From an uncultured Christensenella sp. (GTDB taxonomy: Bacteria; Bacillota; Clostridia; Christensenellales; UBA1242): a stretch of DNA of 64,000 nt. The notes below the pieces were generated by a model, which searched no databases, was not told where the DNA came from, and saw only the letters and a program-made list of their open reading frames with translations. The translations under genes and the position numbers were made by a program. Positions 57,980 through 64,000 of this stretch are shown in pieces (the first letter of the stretch is position 1; each line of letters opens with the position of its first letter). Location of the stretch: the NCBI GenBank assembly GCA_910584295.1, contig CAJTYR010000007.1:1-64000 (forward strand), given 5' to 3'.

Positions 57980-58015
57980 CTCATTGGGAATCCTCTTTTT
58001 TGAAGGAGGAGAAAA

Positions 58016-58270
58016 ATGGTTATTGCAAACTATATTGCCTATGTGATTGCTCTTATCGGTGGAATAAATTGGGGACTTGTCGGCATTTTCAATTTCAATC
58101 TTGTTGGTTGGATGTGCGGAGGTTATCGAAATGGCTGGTCAATTGCAATTTATGTTTTGGTTTTGCTTGCTTGTATTTGGCTTATCATCTCACCAATTAT
58201 TTCAAAAGGAATGTTGGATTTGGGTTGTAAGTATAGAAAAGAAGCACAAGGCGAAAAAAAGAAAAAATAA
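58016..58270 (+). CDS. DUF378-family small membrane protein
   Basis: The protein has 84 residues. The start follows GAAGGAGG. Two membrane helices with the family landmark IALIGGINWGLVGIFNFNLVGWM, then a basic tail. Widely present in Firmicutes; function unknown. It is monocistronic with its own terminator. Confidence 0.82.
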   Translation: MVIANYIAYVIALIGGINWGLVGIFNFNLVGWMCGGYRNGWSIAIYVLVLLACIWLIISPIISKGMLDLGCKYRKEAQGEKKKK

Positions 58271-58292
58271 CACCCATTGGGTGTTTTTTTAA
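58265..58292. terminator. bidirectional terminator
   Basis: AACACCCA pairs with TGGGTGTT, with T-runs on both strands. Confidence 0.75.
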
Positions 58293-58897
58293 TCATTTAA
58301 ACTTATAATGGTAAATTTTTGATTTTCATCATCGTATTTTAAAGTTGTAATACCTGTGTTTGAAATTTCTCCAATCATTTCTTTAGTTTTTTCAAAAGGA
58401 ATGTTTTGTATTAAACATAAAAATGCCCTTATTGCCACAAGATGAGAGGTTATTGCAATATTCTTATTAGGATTATTTTTTGAAATTCGAGTTATAACTT
58501 TTAGCATTCTTTCTGCAACATCGGAAGTTTCTTCTTGATTCTTCATATTGATATAATGCTCCGTTGAGTAAATATATTCGTTTTCTTTTGGGAATTTTTT
58601 AACTAAATCTGCTCTTAATTTATTTTCCCATTCACCGACATATATTTCTCTTAAATCCTCCTCAATATTGATGGGTAATTTAAGTCTTGAAGATGTTGGA
58701 GAAATCGTTTGGATTGCTCTTTTAAGAGGACTGGAATAAATTGCATCGATTTTGATATTCTTTTTTTGAAATTTTTTTGATAGGTTTTCAGCCTCAAGCA
58801 AACCTTCTTCGCATAGAGAAAAATCTGTTATGCCACCAAACATTCCAGTTTTATTTGCTAAACTCTTTGCATGTCTTATCAAATATATTGTTGTCAT
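58289..58897 (-). CDS. histidine phosphatase family protein
   Basis: The protein has 202 residues. The ATG at 58897 follows TAGGAG; an ATG at 59014 would add a hydrophobic stretch and is rejected. The active site IYLIRHAKSLANK has the nucleophile His; SSPLKRAIQT and ITSHLVAIRAFLC complete the pattern. The motif RHAKS replaces the more usual RHGE/RHGQ. Substrate unknown. Confidence 0.78.
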   Translation of the reverse strand: MTTIYLIRHAKSLANKTGMFGGITDFSLCEEGLLEAENLSKKFQKKNIKIDAIYSSPLKRAIQTISPTSSRLKLPINIEEDLREIYVGEWENKLRADLVKKFPKENEYIYSTEHYINMKNQEETSDVAERMLKVITRISKNNPNKNIAITSHLVAIRAFLCLIQNIPFEKTKEMIGEISNTGITTLKYDDENQKFTIISLND

Positions 58898-59000
58898 TAT
58901 CGCTCCTATATTAAAAAGTATAGCATACAAAAACTCTTTAAACAAGAGAAATAAATCTTTTGTGATAAATATATAAAAATAAAAGAATTCTCTTATTTTA

Positions 59001-59029
59001 TTGACTTTAAGCATTTTTTATTGTAGAAT
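59001..59029 (+). promoter_or_regulatory. promoter of tRNA-Trp
   Basis: TTGACT (59001-59006), 17-bp spacer, TAGAAT (59024-59029). Confidence 0.65.
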
Positions 59030-59052
59030 AAGAAAGCAAGTCAAGAAAGTAT

Positions 59053-59126
59053 AGGGGTGTAGTTCATCGGTAGAATGAGAGTCTCCAAAACTCCAGAGGA
59101 GGGTTCGATTCCTTCCACCCCTGCCA
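59053..59126 (+). tRNA. tRNA-Trp (anticodon CCA)
   Basis: Acceptor AGGGGTG/CACCCCT, D stem GTTC/GAAT, anticodon loop CTCCAAA with CCA, T loop TTCGATT with stem GAGGG/CCTTC, discriminator G and encoded CCA. The first pair of the anticodon stem is an A-C mismatch. Confidence 0.92.
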
Positions 59127-59145
59127 AAAAAAAATTTACACTTTT

Positions 59146-59258
59146 ACTCGTTTTCGTGTGAACACGAAAAGCATCGCTTTATCGTTTAATTTTTTGTTGC
59201 TGCACCATACGATAATCGCAGCAATACTTGGCGATTTTGTGCGAACTTATAAGTGGAT
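59146..59258 (+). repeat. dispersed two-hairpin repeat, copy B (after tRNA-Trp)
   Basis: Hairpin TTTTCGTG (59151-59158), loop TGAA, CACGAAAA (59163-59170), then GCATCGC. The second hairpin TTGCTGC/GCAGCAA follows, then GGCGATTTTGTGCGAACTTA from 59230. It has the same plan as the element after dnaK, with compensatory changes in the first stem. Confidence 0.6.
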
Positions 59259-59345
59259 GATAAATATTTATAAACATATTGATTGAGTGAATTTACCTGT
59301 TTTTTCGAATATATCAATAAATAGTTTTTGTATGGAGATTTGAGG

Positions 59346-59756
59346 ATGAAAAAGGATTGGGATAAACTTATCAAGGCTGCAGAGGCAGCAATACAGGGAG
59401 AACGTATTATAACGCCTTTTATGAAAGGTGGCTATGTTTCAACAGCGCTGGAAACAGACAAAGGAAACATTTATACTGGCGTCAACTTGGATGCTAAGTG
59501 TGGGCTTGGACAATGTTCTGAAAGATATGCACTTTACAAAGTTTTTGAAGCAAACAAAGATGAAAAAGTTGTTCGTTGTGTTTGTTTTTATAGAGGCAAA
59601 GTAAGCCTGCCTTGTGGAGCTTGTCGTGAATATTTTATGCAATATGGAAATGGTATTGAAGACATGGAGATTTTGCTTGATTTAAAGACCAAAAAATCTG
59701 TCAAACTTAAAGACACCATGAATCCATGGTGGGGAGTGAATAAAAAGAAATCTTAG
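59346..59756 (+). CDS. cytidine deaminase-like zinc hydrolase
   Basis: The protein has 136 residues. The ATG at 59346 lies 8 bases after GGAG; an ATG at 59328 has no ribosome site. Zinc motifs: CSERYAL (the CAE position, with Cys-Ser-Glu) and PCGACREYF. This pattern fits cytidine and blasticidin-S deaminases. Family-typical length is ~130. Whether cytidine or another cytosine compound is the substrate is open. It has its own terminator. Confidence 0.82.
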   Translation: MKKDWDKLIKAAEAAIQGERIITPFMKGGYVSTALETDKGNIYTGVNLDAKCGLGQCSERYALYKVFEANKDEKVVRCVCFYRGKVSLPCGACREYFMQYGNGIEDMEILLDLKTKKSVKLKDTMNPWWGVNKKKS

Positions 59757-59810
59757 TCCTGTGTCTGTTTTATGACAATAGTTTTGTCGTTGAATACAAA
59801 CGGCTAAACA

Positions 59811-59838
59811 AAAAGAGAGTTTAAAACTCTCTTTTATT
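59811..59838 (+). terminator. terminator
   Basis: AAAAGAGAGTTT pairs with AAACTCTCTTTT with only one A between. Confidence 0.8.
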
Positions 59839-59848
59839 TATTTTATAT

Positions 59849-59878
59849 TTGATTTTTTTCTTTCAAATTTGATATAAT
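59849..59878 (+). promoter_or_regulatory. promoter of the metallo-hydrolase gene
   Basis: TTGATT (59849-59854), 18-bp spacer, TATAAT (59873-59878). Confidence 0.6.
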
Positions 59879-59897
59879 TGTGTCTAGGTGAAGAAAA

Positions 59898-60512
59898 ATG
59901 GTTGAAAAAATTGTAAGTGATTTGATTTCAAGCAATGTTTTTGTTGTCTCTGATGGAGACTTTTGTTTCATTGTTGATGCTGCAGCAAAAGTCGATGATG
60001 TGAAGAAAAAGGTTGCTGGAAGAAAAGTTGAGGCTATTTTGCTTACGCATGGACATTATGATCATTGTGCAAGGGTTGAGGATTATGTCAAGGCTTTTGG
60101 AGCAAAAGTCTTTGCAAGCAAAGAAATTGAAGACTATATGAAAAATGGGGAGTATAACTACAGCGAAGGAAAATTTTTACTTTCAGATTTCTCCAATTTT
60201 GAATACTTTGTTGAAGATGATGGAATTTTGAAATTGCCACATTTTGAAATAAAGTTTAAGCAACTTGGTGGGCATAGTAAAAGTGACATGATGTATGATT
60301 TTAATGGTGATTTGTTTGTGGGTGATGTGCTTATTGGACGAGACATGGGAAGAACGGATCTTTATGGCGGAAGCCGAGAAGAGATGAGTAAAAGTCTTTC
60401 GGTTTTGGGTGGCTATGACTATCAGATAATGCACTCTGGACATGGCGAAGACTTTGACAAAAAGACACAAGACAAGGTTGCTTCTCTTTGGTTAAGATAT
60501 TTAAACAGATAA
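59898..60512 (+). CDS. metallo-beta-lactamase-fold hydrolase (glyoxalase II-like)
   Basis: The protein has 204 residues. The start follows AGGTGAAG. The HxHxDH metal motif THGHYDH is near residue 50. GGHSKSDMMYDF supplies the third histidine and DLFVGDVLI the bridging aspartate. MHSGHGED is the final metal histidine. The small size fits YcbL-type hydrolases. Exact thioester or phosphoester substrate is unknown. Confidence 0.85.
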   Translation: MVEKIVSDLISSNVFVVSDGDFCFIVDAAAKVDDVKKKVAGRKVEAILLTHGHYDHCARVEDYVKAFGAKVFASKEIEDYMKNGEYNYSEGKFLLSDFSNFEYFVEDDGILKLPHFEIKFKQLGGHSKSDMMYDFNGDLFVGDVLIGRDMGRTDLYGGSREEMSKSLSVLGGYDYQIMHSGHGEDFDKKTQDKVASLWLRYLNR

Positions 60513-60540
60513 AAAAATCGCTTAAAAAAGCGATTTTATT
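60511..60540. terminator. bidirectional terminator
   Basis: AAAATCGCTT pairs with AAGCGATTTT across AAAA, with A/T runs on both sides. Confidence 0.85.
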
Positions 60541-61426
60541 TTTTTATGGATCTCCTGTCTTCACCTTTGATATTAATACAAATTGAAGTTTTTTGATCAG
60601 TTATTCTTGAGAAAATTCTTTCATCATATCTTTCATAGACATCATTAAAAGTAAGATTGCTTGTTATGACTGTCCTTCTATTTTTCATTTTCCTTTCGTT
60701 GATGATGAGATATAAATATTCGATAGTGACGCTTTGGAAAATTGGTTCTGTGCCAAGATCGTCAATAAACAAAACATCTGCATTGATATATTTTTTTAGG
60801 ATTTCTTCATCAAAATATCTTTGAAAGGTTTTGAGGTCTATACTTAAATCAAGAGAAGTGACAATGATAACCATTTTTCCTTGAACGATAAACTCATTTG
60901 CCATACATTCAAGAAGATGTGTTTTTCCTATTCCTGTAGGGCCAGAAAAGTAAATTAAGTTTTTTTCAGATTTCTTATTGCACCATTCTTGCATTTTTTT
61001 GTATAATGGCTCAAGTTCCCCAGCAGTTTGAATGGATGGTTGAAAATCTTCCAGTTTCTCAAAGCCACTTCCTTGAAGGAGAAGTTTTGATATTTCTGCT
61101 TTTAGACATTTGCAAGGTTTTCCGTTTACATAGCCCTCATCTTTGCAAATTGGACAATTGTAGTTGAGCGAGACATTTTCAAGTCCATATTTTGCTTTGT
61201 GTTGTTGTACGAGTTTGAATAATCTTTCTTCGTTTAATGCGTCAGTTTCTTCACCATAGGCTTCTTTTTTTCTGTTTTTAATCATTAAGGAGAGGTATTC
61301 TTTATTTACTTTTAGATATTCGTTATCGTTTTCAAGCACCGCCATTTTAGCGTTGAAAATGTCTTGATTTTTTTTCCTTTTTGCACGAATGATATTTAAA
61401 GCTTTTTCAGTGATTTCTTTTCTCAT
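60536..61426 (-). CDS. dnaI: DnaC/DnaI-like helicase loader ATPase
   Basis: The protein has 296 residues. The N-terminal zinc motif CPICKDEGYVNGKPCKC is followed by AAA+ ATPase motifs: Walker A SGPTGIGKTH, Walker B VLFIDDLGTE, sensor I VITSNLTF, and an arginine finger region RIFSRITD. DnaI loads the replicative helicase onto DNA at oriC. It is transcribed together with a DnaD/DnaB-type gene, as in other Firmicutes. The ATG is preceded by a weak GGGG. No dnaC helicase gene is here. Confidence 0.87.
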   Translation of the reverse strand: MRKEITEKALNIIRAKRKKNQDIFNAKMAVLENDNEYLKVNKEYLSLMIKNRKKEAYGEETDALNEERLFKLVQQHKAKYGLENVSLNYNCPICKDEGYVNGKPCKCLKAEISKLLLQGSGFEKLEDFQPSIQTAGELEPLYKKMQEWCNKKSEKNLIYFSGPTGIGKTHLLECMANEFIVQGKMVIIVTSLDLSIDLKTFQRYFDEEILKKYINADVLFIDDLGTEPIFQSVTIEYLYLIINERKMKNRRTVITSNLTFNDVYERYDERIFSRITDQKTSICINIKGEDRRSIKK

Positions 61427-61434
61427 ATTTACCC

Positions 61435-62877
61435 CTATATTTCAACTTCAGTAATGGAAACTGATAATTTATCAATATCTTCTTTTGAACGATTTCTTCT
61501 TGTTGAGAATTTTGGTTTTTTATCTTTTGAGCCGAGGATGTCAAAAGATTGCTTTGCTTCTTCAACTCGAGTTATGTTTTTGTCGTGATATGCAGCAAGG
61601 ATTTCAGAAAGATAACTGATTGGATTCCCCTTGCCAACAGAGAGACTGCAGGCGTATTCGATAAGTTCGTCGGAGAATTTCCAAATTTCTTTCCAAACAT
61701 GATATTTATCTCTGTCAAACTGATTTACTTTTCTTGATAGACCAAGAGTTTCCAATATATTTTTAATCTTTTTATCAAGACCAAGAGTTTCTTTTTGAAA
61801 GTCATCAAAACTTTTTTCTGATAAAATGCCATTTTTGAAAAGTTTTTCGATTTCAGAGTTCATTCCTTCAAGTGTTCTTATGCCTGTTTTAAAGCAATAG
61901 TTTGAAATTTTTTCAAGCATTTTTTCACTGAAACTGAGGCTTATCCAATTCCAAACATAGTTGTCAATGACTGGGTCAAGATTTTCATAATAAAGTCCCA
62001 GATTTTTTGTTATAACTTTTGAAATTTCTTTAGCCATTGCTCTTTCTTCGTCATACAAGTCAATTTCGTTGATTGAAAAAAGTTTGTTGGCAAAATATTT
62101 TTGGAGTAATGCATCCATATATGCAAATGATGGAGCTTTTTTTGCTTTTGCTTTTTTTGCCACATGTTTGAGAGCAACATCTTCAAAGCCTTGATCTTTC
62201 CACTTTTTATAAAGCATATGTTCGTCCAATGAGAGAGGGGAGTTGATACCAAGTGCTTTTTTTATTTCATCTTTTCCAGTGCGGAAAGTTTCAAAGTCAA
62301 GCAGTCGTGCTTCAACTTGTTTTGTGGTTGTGATTTTTTGATTTGCCCAGTCTTTTGCTATAGTGGTTATGTAAGCATAACCAACTGCATTATCTTTTAT
62401 ATTTACACAATAATTTATTATCATAAGAAGAGCATCTTTTTCCATGTGAAAACGTTCAATAATATCATAGTATTCACGATATTCATTTGGAGTTATCATT
62501 CTTCCAGACAAAATTTCTTGCGCCTTTGCATTGAAAGATGCGAATTTTTTTATGTTATATTTTTTTGTGTTGTTTATGACATCGCTGATTGGGAGATATC
62601 TAACTTCAAATGGCACAATATTTAAAAATTGGATAAGTCCTTGCTCGTGCCAATAAGTGAAGGCTTTTGCAACTTGTTCTTGAGAAAGTCGGAGTTCGTT
62701 TGCAAAGTTTTCAAGGGTGTTGTCATTTGCATCCCCAGCTTGGCATTTATAAAGTCCATAAAGATAGACTTTCACATACATTGGATCTGCGTATGGAAGA
62801 TAGTTATTTATGAAAATGTTGTCAACAGCAGTTGTGTTGTTTGCAATCATATCAATTGAAAATTTACAAAACGCCAT
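61435..62877 (-). CDS. DnaD-domain replication initiation protein (DnaB/DnaD family)
   Basis: The protein has 480 residues. The start follows AAGGAG on the minus strand. A winged-helix N-terminus (FANELRLSQEQVAKAFTYWHEQGLI) is followed by two DnaD-like domains; the second ends with the family motif YHVWKEIWKFSDELIEYACSLSVGKGNPISYLSEILAAYHD (in parts). Such proteins help place the DnaI-helicase complex at the origin. Length and partner gene support the DnaB/DnaD role. Eight bases separate it from dnaI. Confidence 0.82.
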   Translation of the reverse strand: MAFCKFSIDMIANNTTAVDNIFINNYLPYADPMYVKVYLYGLYKCQAGDANDNTLENFANELRLSQEQVAKAFTYWHEQGLIQFLNIVPFEVRYLPISDVINNTKKYNIKKFASFNAKAQEILSGRMITPNEYREYYDIIERFHMEKDALLMIINYCVNIKDNAVGYAYITTIAKDWANQKITTTKQVEARLLDFETFRTGKDEIKKALGINSPLSLDEHMLYKKWKDQGFEDVALKHVAKKAKAKKAPSFAYMDALLQKYFANKLFSINEIDLYDEERAMAKEISKVITKNLGLYYENLDPVIDNYVWNWISLSFSEKMLEKISNYCFKTGIRTLEGMNSEIEKLFKNGILSEKSFDDFQKETLGLDKKIKNILETLGLSRKVNQFDRDKYHVWKEIWKFSDELIEYACSLSVGKGNPISYLSEILAAYHDKNITRVEEAKQSFDILGSKDKKPKFSTRRNRSKEDIDKLSVSITEVEI

Positions 62878-62902
62878 AAAAACTCCTTAATTAAGCCAAA
62901 TT

Positions 62903-62931
62903 ATGATATCACAATTTCAATTTTTTGACAA
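62903..62931 (-). promoter_or_regulatory. promoter of the dnaD-like-dnaI operon
   Basis: TTGTCA (62926-62931), 17-bp spacer, TATCAT (62903-62908) on the minus strand. Confidence 0.6.
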
Positions 62932-62976
62932 CACTTTTGAGAGAATGTTTTCTTTTGGTCAAGCATAAATTATTTT

Positions 62977-64000
62977 ATGAAAAAATTTGCATTTATTTTG
63001 GTGATGTTGCTATGCTTGCCTTTTTGTCTTTTTGGATGTGAAAAAGAGGAAAAATTGAACTTTTACAAAATTGATGTGGTCTTTGATGAAGAGAAGAAGG
63101 CTCTTTTATGCTCGCAGGAGATCAATTTTGTTAATTCAAGCGATAATGCTCTTGATGAGGTGGATTTTTTCTTGTATGCAAACTCTTTTGCTGAAGGACA
63201 AAAGACAGTGGACAGTGCAACAAGTGAGAGAGCATATCCCAATGGAAAAAGTTATGGCAACATTGATTTTGAACAAATCTCAATAAATGAAAAAGAGGTT
63301 GAGTTTTCTTTTGAAGAACCCAACAAAAATATTTTGATTGTTCCTCTTGAAAAAGAACTTTTTCCAAATGAAGAAGTTACGATTTCAATGAGTTATACTG
63401 TGAACCTTGCAAACATTCATCATAGGTTGGGTTATGGGGAAAACACAATCAATTGTGGCAGTTTTTTTCCAATTGCTTGCGTTTATGAAAATGGTTTTAT
63501 TAAAAATGGATATTCCACTTGTGGAGACCCTTTCTATAGTGATGTTGCAGATTTTGAAGTTACAATTTCATACCCCAAAGATTATATTCTTGCATCAAGT
63601 GGAAACCAGAAGAAGTTGGATGATGGAAAGGTCCTATGTGAAGGGAAAATGATTAGGGATTTTTGTTTTGTTCTTTCAAAAGATTTTCAGATTTTATCAA
63701 AAAATGTGGGAGATGTGAAAATCAATTATTACACTTATCAAGATGACAATGCAGACCAATTTTTGGAAATTTCTTGTGAAGCAGTAGAATTTTTTGAAAA
63801 GATGTTTGGAAAATATCCATATCAACAATTATCAGTGGTGAAAACAAACTTTTGCTTTGGCGGAATGGAATATCCTAATCTTGTTATGATTTCTGATGAT
63901 GTTGAGGACAAACCAAGCTTTGATTATGTCATAGTGCATGAGATTGCACATCAATGGTGGTATGGTCTTGTGGGCAACAACGAGTTTAATGAAGCGTGGG
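62977..64000 (+). CDS. M1-family metallopeptidase lipoprotein, 3' end cut by window edge
   Basis: An open frame runs from an ATG at 62977 to the right edge, ~341 residues. It starts with a lipoprotein signal (MKKFAFILVML and LFGC near residue 20). The rest matches M1 aminopeptidases: a beta-rich N-domain, GGMEYPNL (the GxMEN exopeptidase position, with Tyr-Pro), and the zinc motif HEIAHQWWYG followed by NEFNEAW where the third zinc ligand Glu is. It would trim peptides outside the cell. No clear ribosome site precedes the ATG. The C-terminus is outside the window. Confidence 0.85.
   Translation, partial: MKKFAFILVMLLCLPFCLFGCEKEEKLNFYKIDVVFDEEKKALLCSQEINFVNSSDNALDEVDFFLYANSFAEGQKTVDSATSERAYPNGKSYGNIDFEQISINEKEVEFSFEEPNKNILIVPLEKELFPNEEVTISMSYTVNLANIHHRLGYGENTINCGSFFPIACVYENGFIKNGYSTCGDPFYSDVADFEVTISYPKDYILASSGNQKKLDDGKVLCEGKMIRDFCFVLSKDFQILSKNVGDVKINYYTYQDDNADQFLEISCEAVEFFEKMFGKYPYQQLSVVKTNFCFGGMEYPNLVMISDDVEDKPSFDYVIVHEIAHQWWYGLVGNNEFNEAW

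Noticed and set aside
1..64000. CRISPR array, insertion sequence or complete prophage
   Set aside because: No regularly spaced direct repeats of 25-40 bp, no transposase or integrase, and no capsid or tail genes were seen.

Overview
The window reads as chromosome from a low-GC, Gram-positive, probably spore-forming member of the Bacillota (Clostridia-like). Three things point there. The promoters are AT-rich sigma-A types with strong GGAGG ribosome sites. The gene orders are classic Firmicutes ones: hrcA-grpE-dnaK-dnaJ-rsmE-mtaB, rplU-prp-rpmA, floA-yqfC-yqfD-ybeY-era, spoVM-rpmB-asp23-fakA, and rpsL-rpsG-fusA-tuf. There are also several sporulation markers (YqfC, YqfD, a SpoVM-like peptide) and many lipoproteins next to lspA. 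The exact lineage cannot be fixed from this sequence; an uncultured gut clostridial group is a guess. No CRISPR array, rRNA, transposase or complete prophage was seen.

Layout. 1-4.7 kb: an RHS/YD-repeat gene cut by the left edge, preceded on its strand by a sigma-region-4-like gene, with a divergent XRE repressor and three evenly spaced operators. 4.9-9.5 kb: tRNA-Arg, a lipoprotein, a HAD phosphatase and a metal-regulated ArsR/CadA efflux pair. 9.6-12.8 kb: two related lipoproteins and an unknown gene. 13-18.7 kb: rplM-rpsI, small enzymes, a thioredoxin-reductase-like flavoprotein without NADPH motifs, a SpoVM-like peptide, rpmB, asp23 and fakA. 18.7-23.9 kb: poorly known membrane and regulatory genes, including twin 66-residue HTH proteins. 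24-31.3 kb: the heat-shock operon with a CIRCE site; its GrpE has a long Cys/His-rich N-terminal extension. 31.3-38.3 kb: rpsU, a cluster of small XRE regulators, pcrA and ligA. 38.3-43.5 kb: a structured RNA of unknown family, then the str operon with a 48-residue extra gene before fusA. 43.5-49.8 kb: sepF, lspA, rluD, rplU-prp-rpmA and an OGG1-like glycosylase. 49.8-53.6 kb: two large lipoproteins. 53.6-58 kb: the floA-to-era region. 58-64 kb: tRNA-Trp, small metabolic enzymes, DnaI-like and DnaD-like replication proteins, and an M1 peptidase lipoprotein cut by the right edge.

How the parts work together. Most of the window is housekeeping: translation, chaperones, DNA repair, division and envelope. 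The least explained parts are the RHS locus with its operator array, the metal-binding GrpE, the RNA upstream of rpsL, a dispersed two-hairpin repeat, the NADPH-motif-free thioredoxin reductase, the twin HTH cassette, and a set of apparently leaderless genes whose start codon lies 6 bases after the -10 box.

Coordinates, motifs and hairpins were read by eye. Family assignments rest on recognised motifs, not on database searches.
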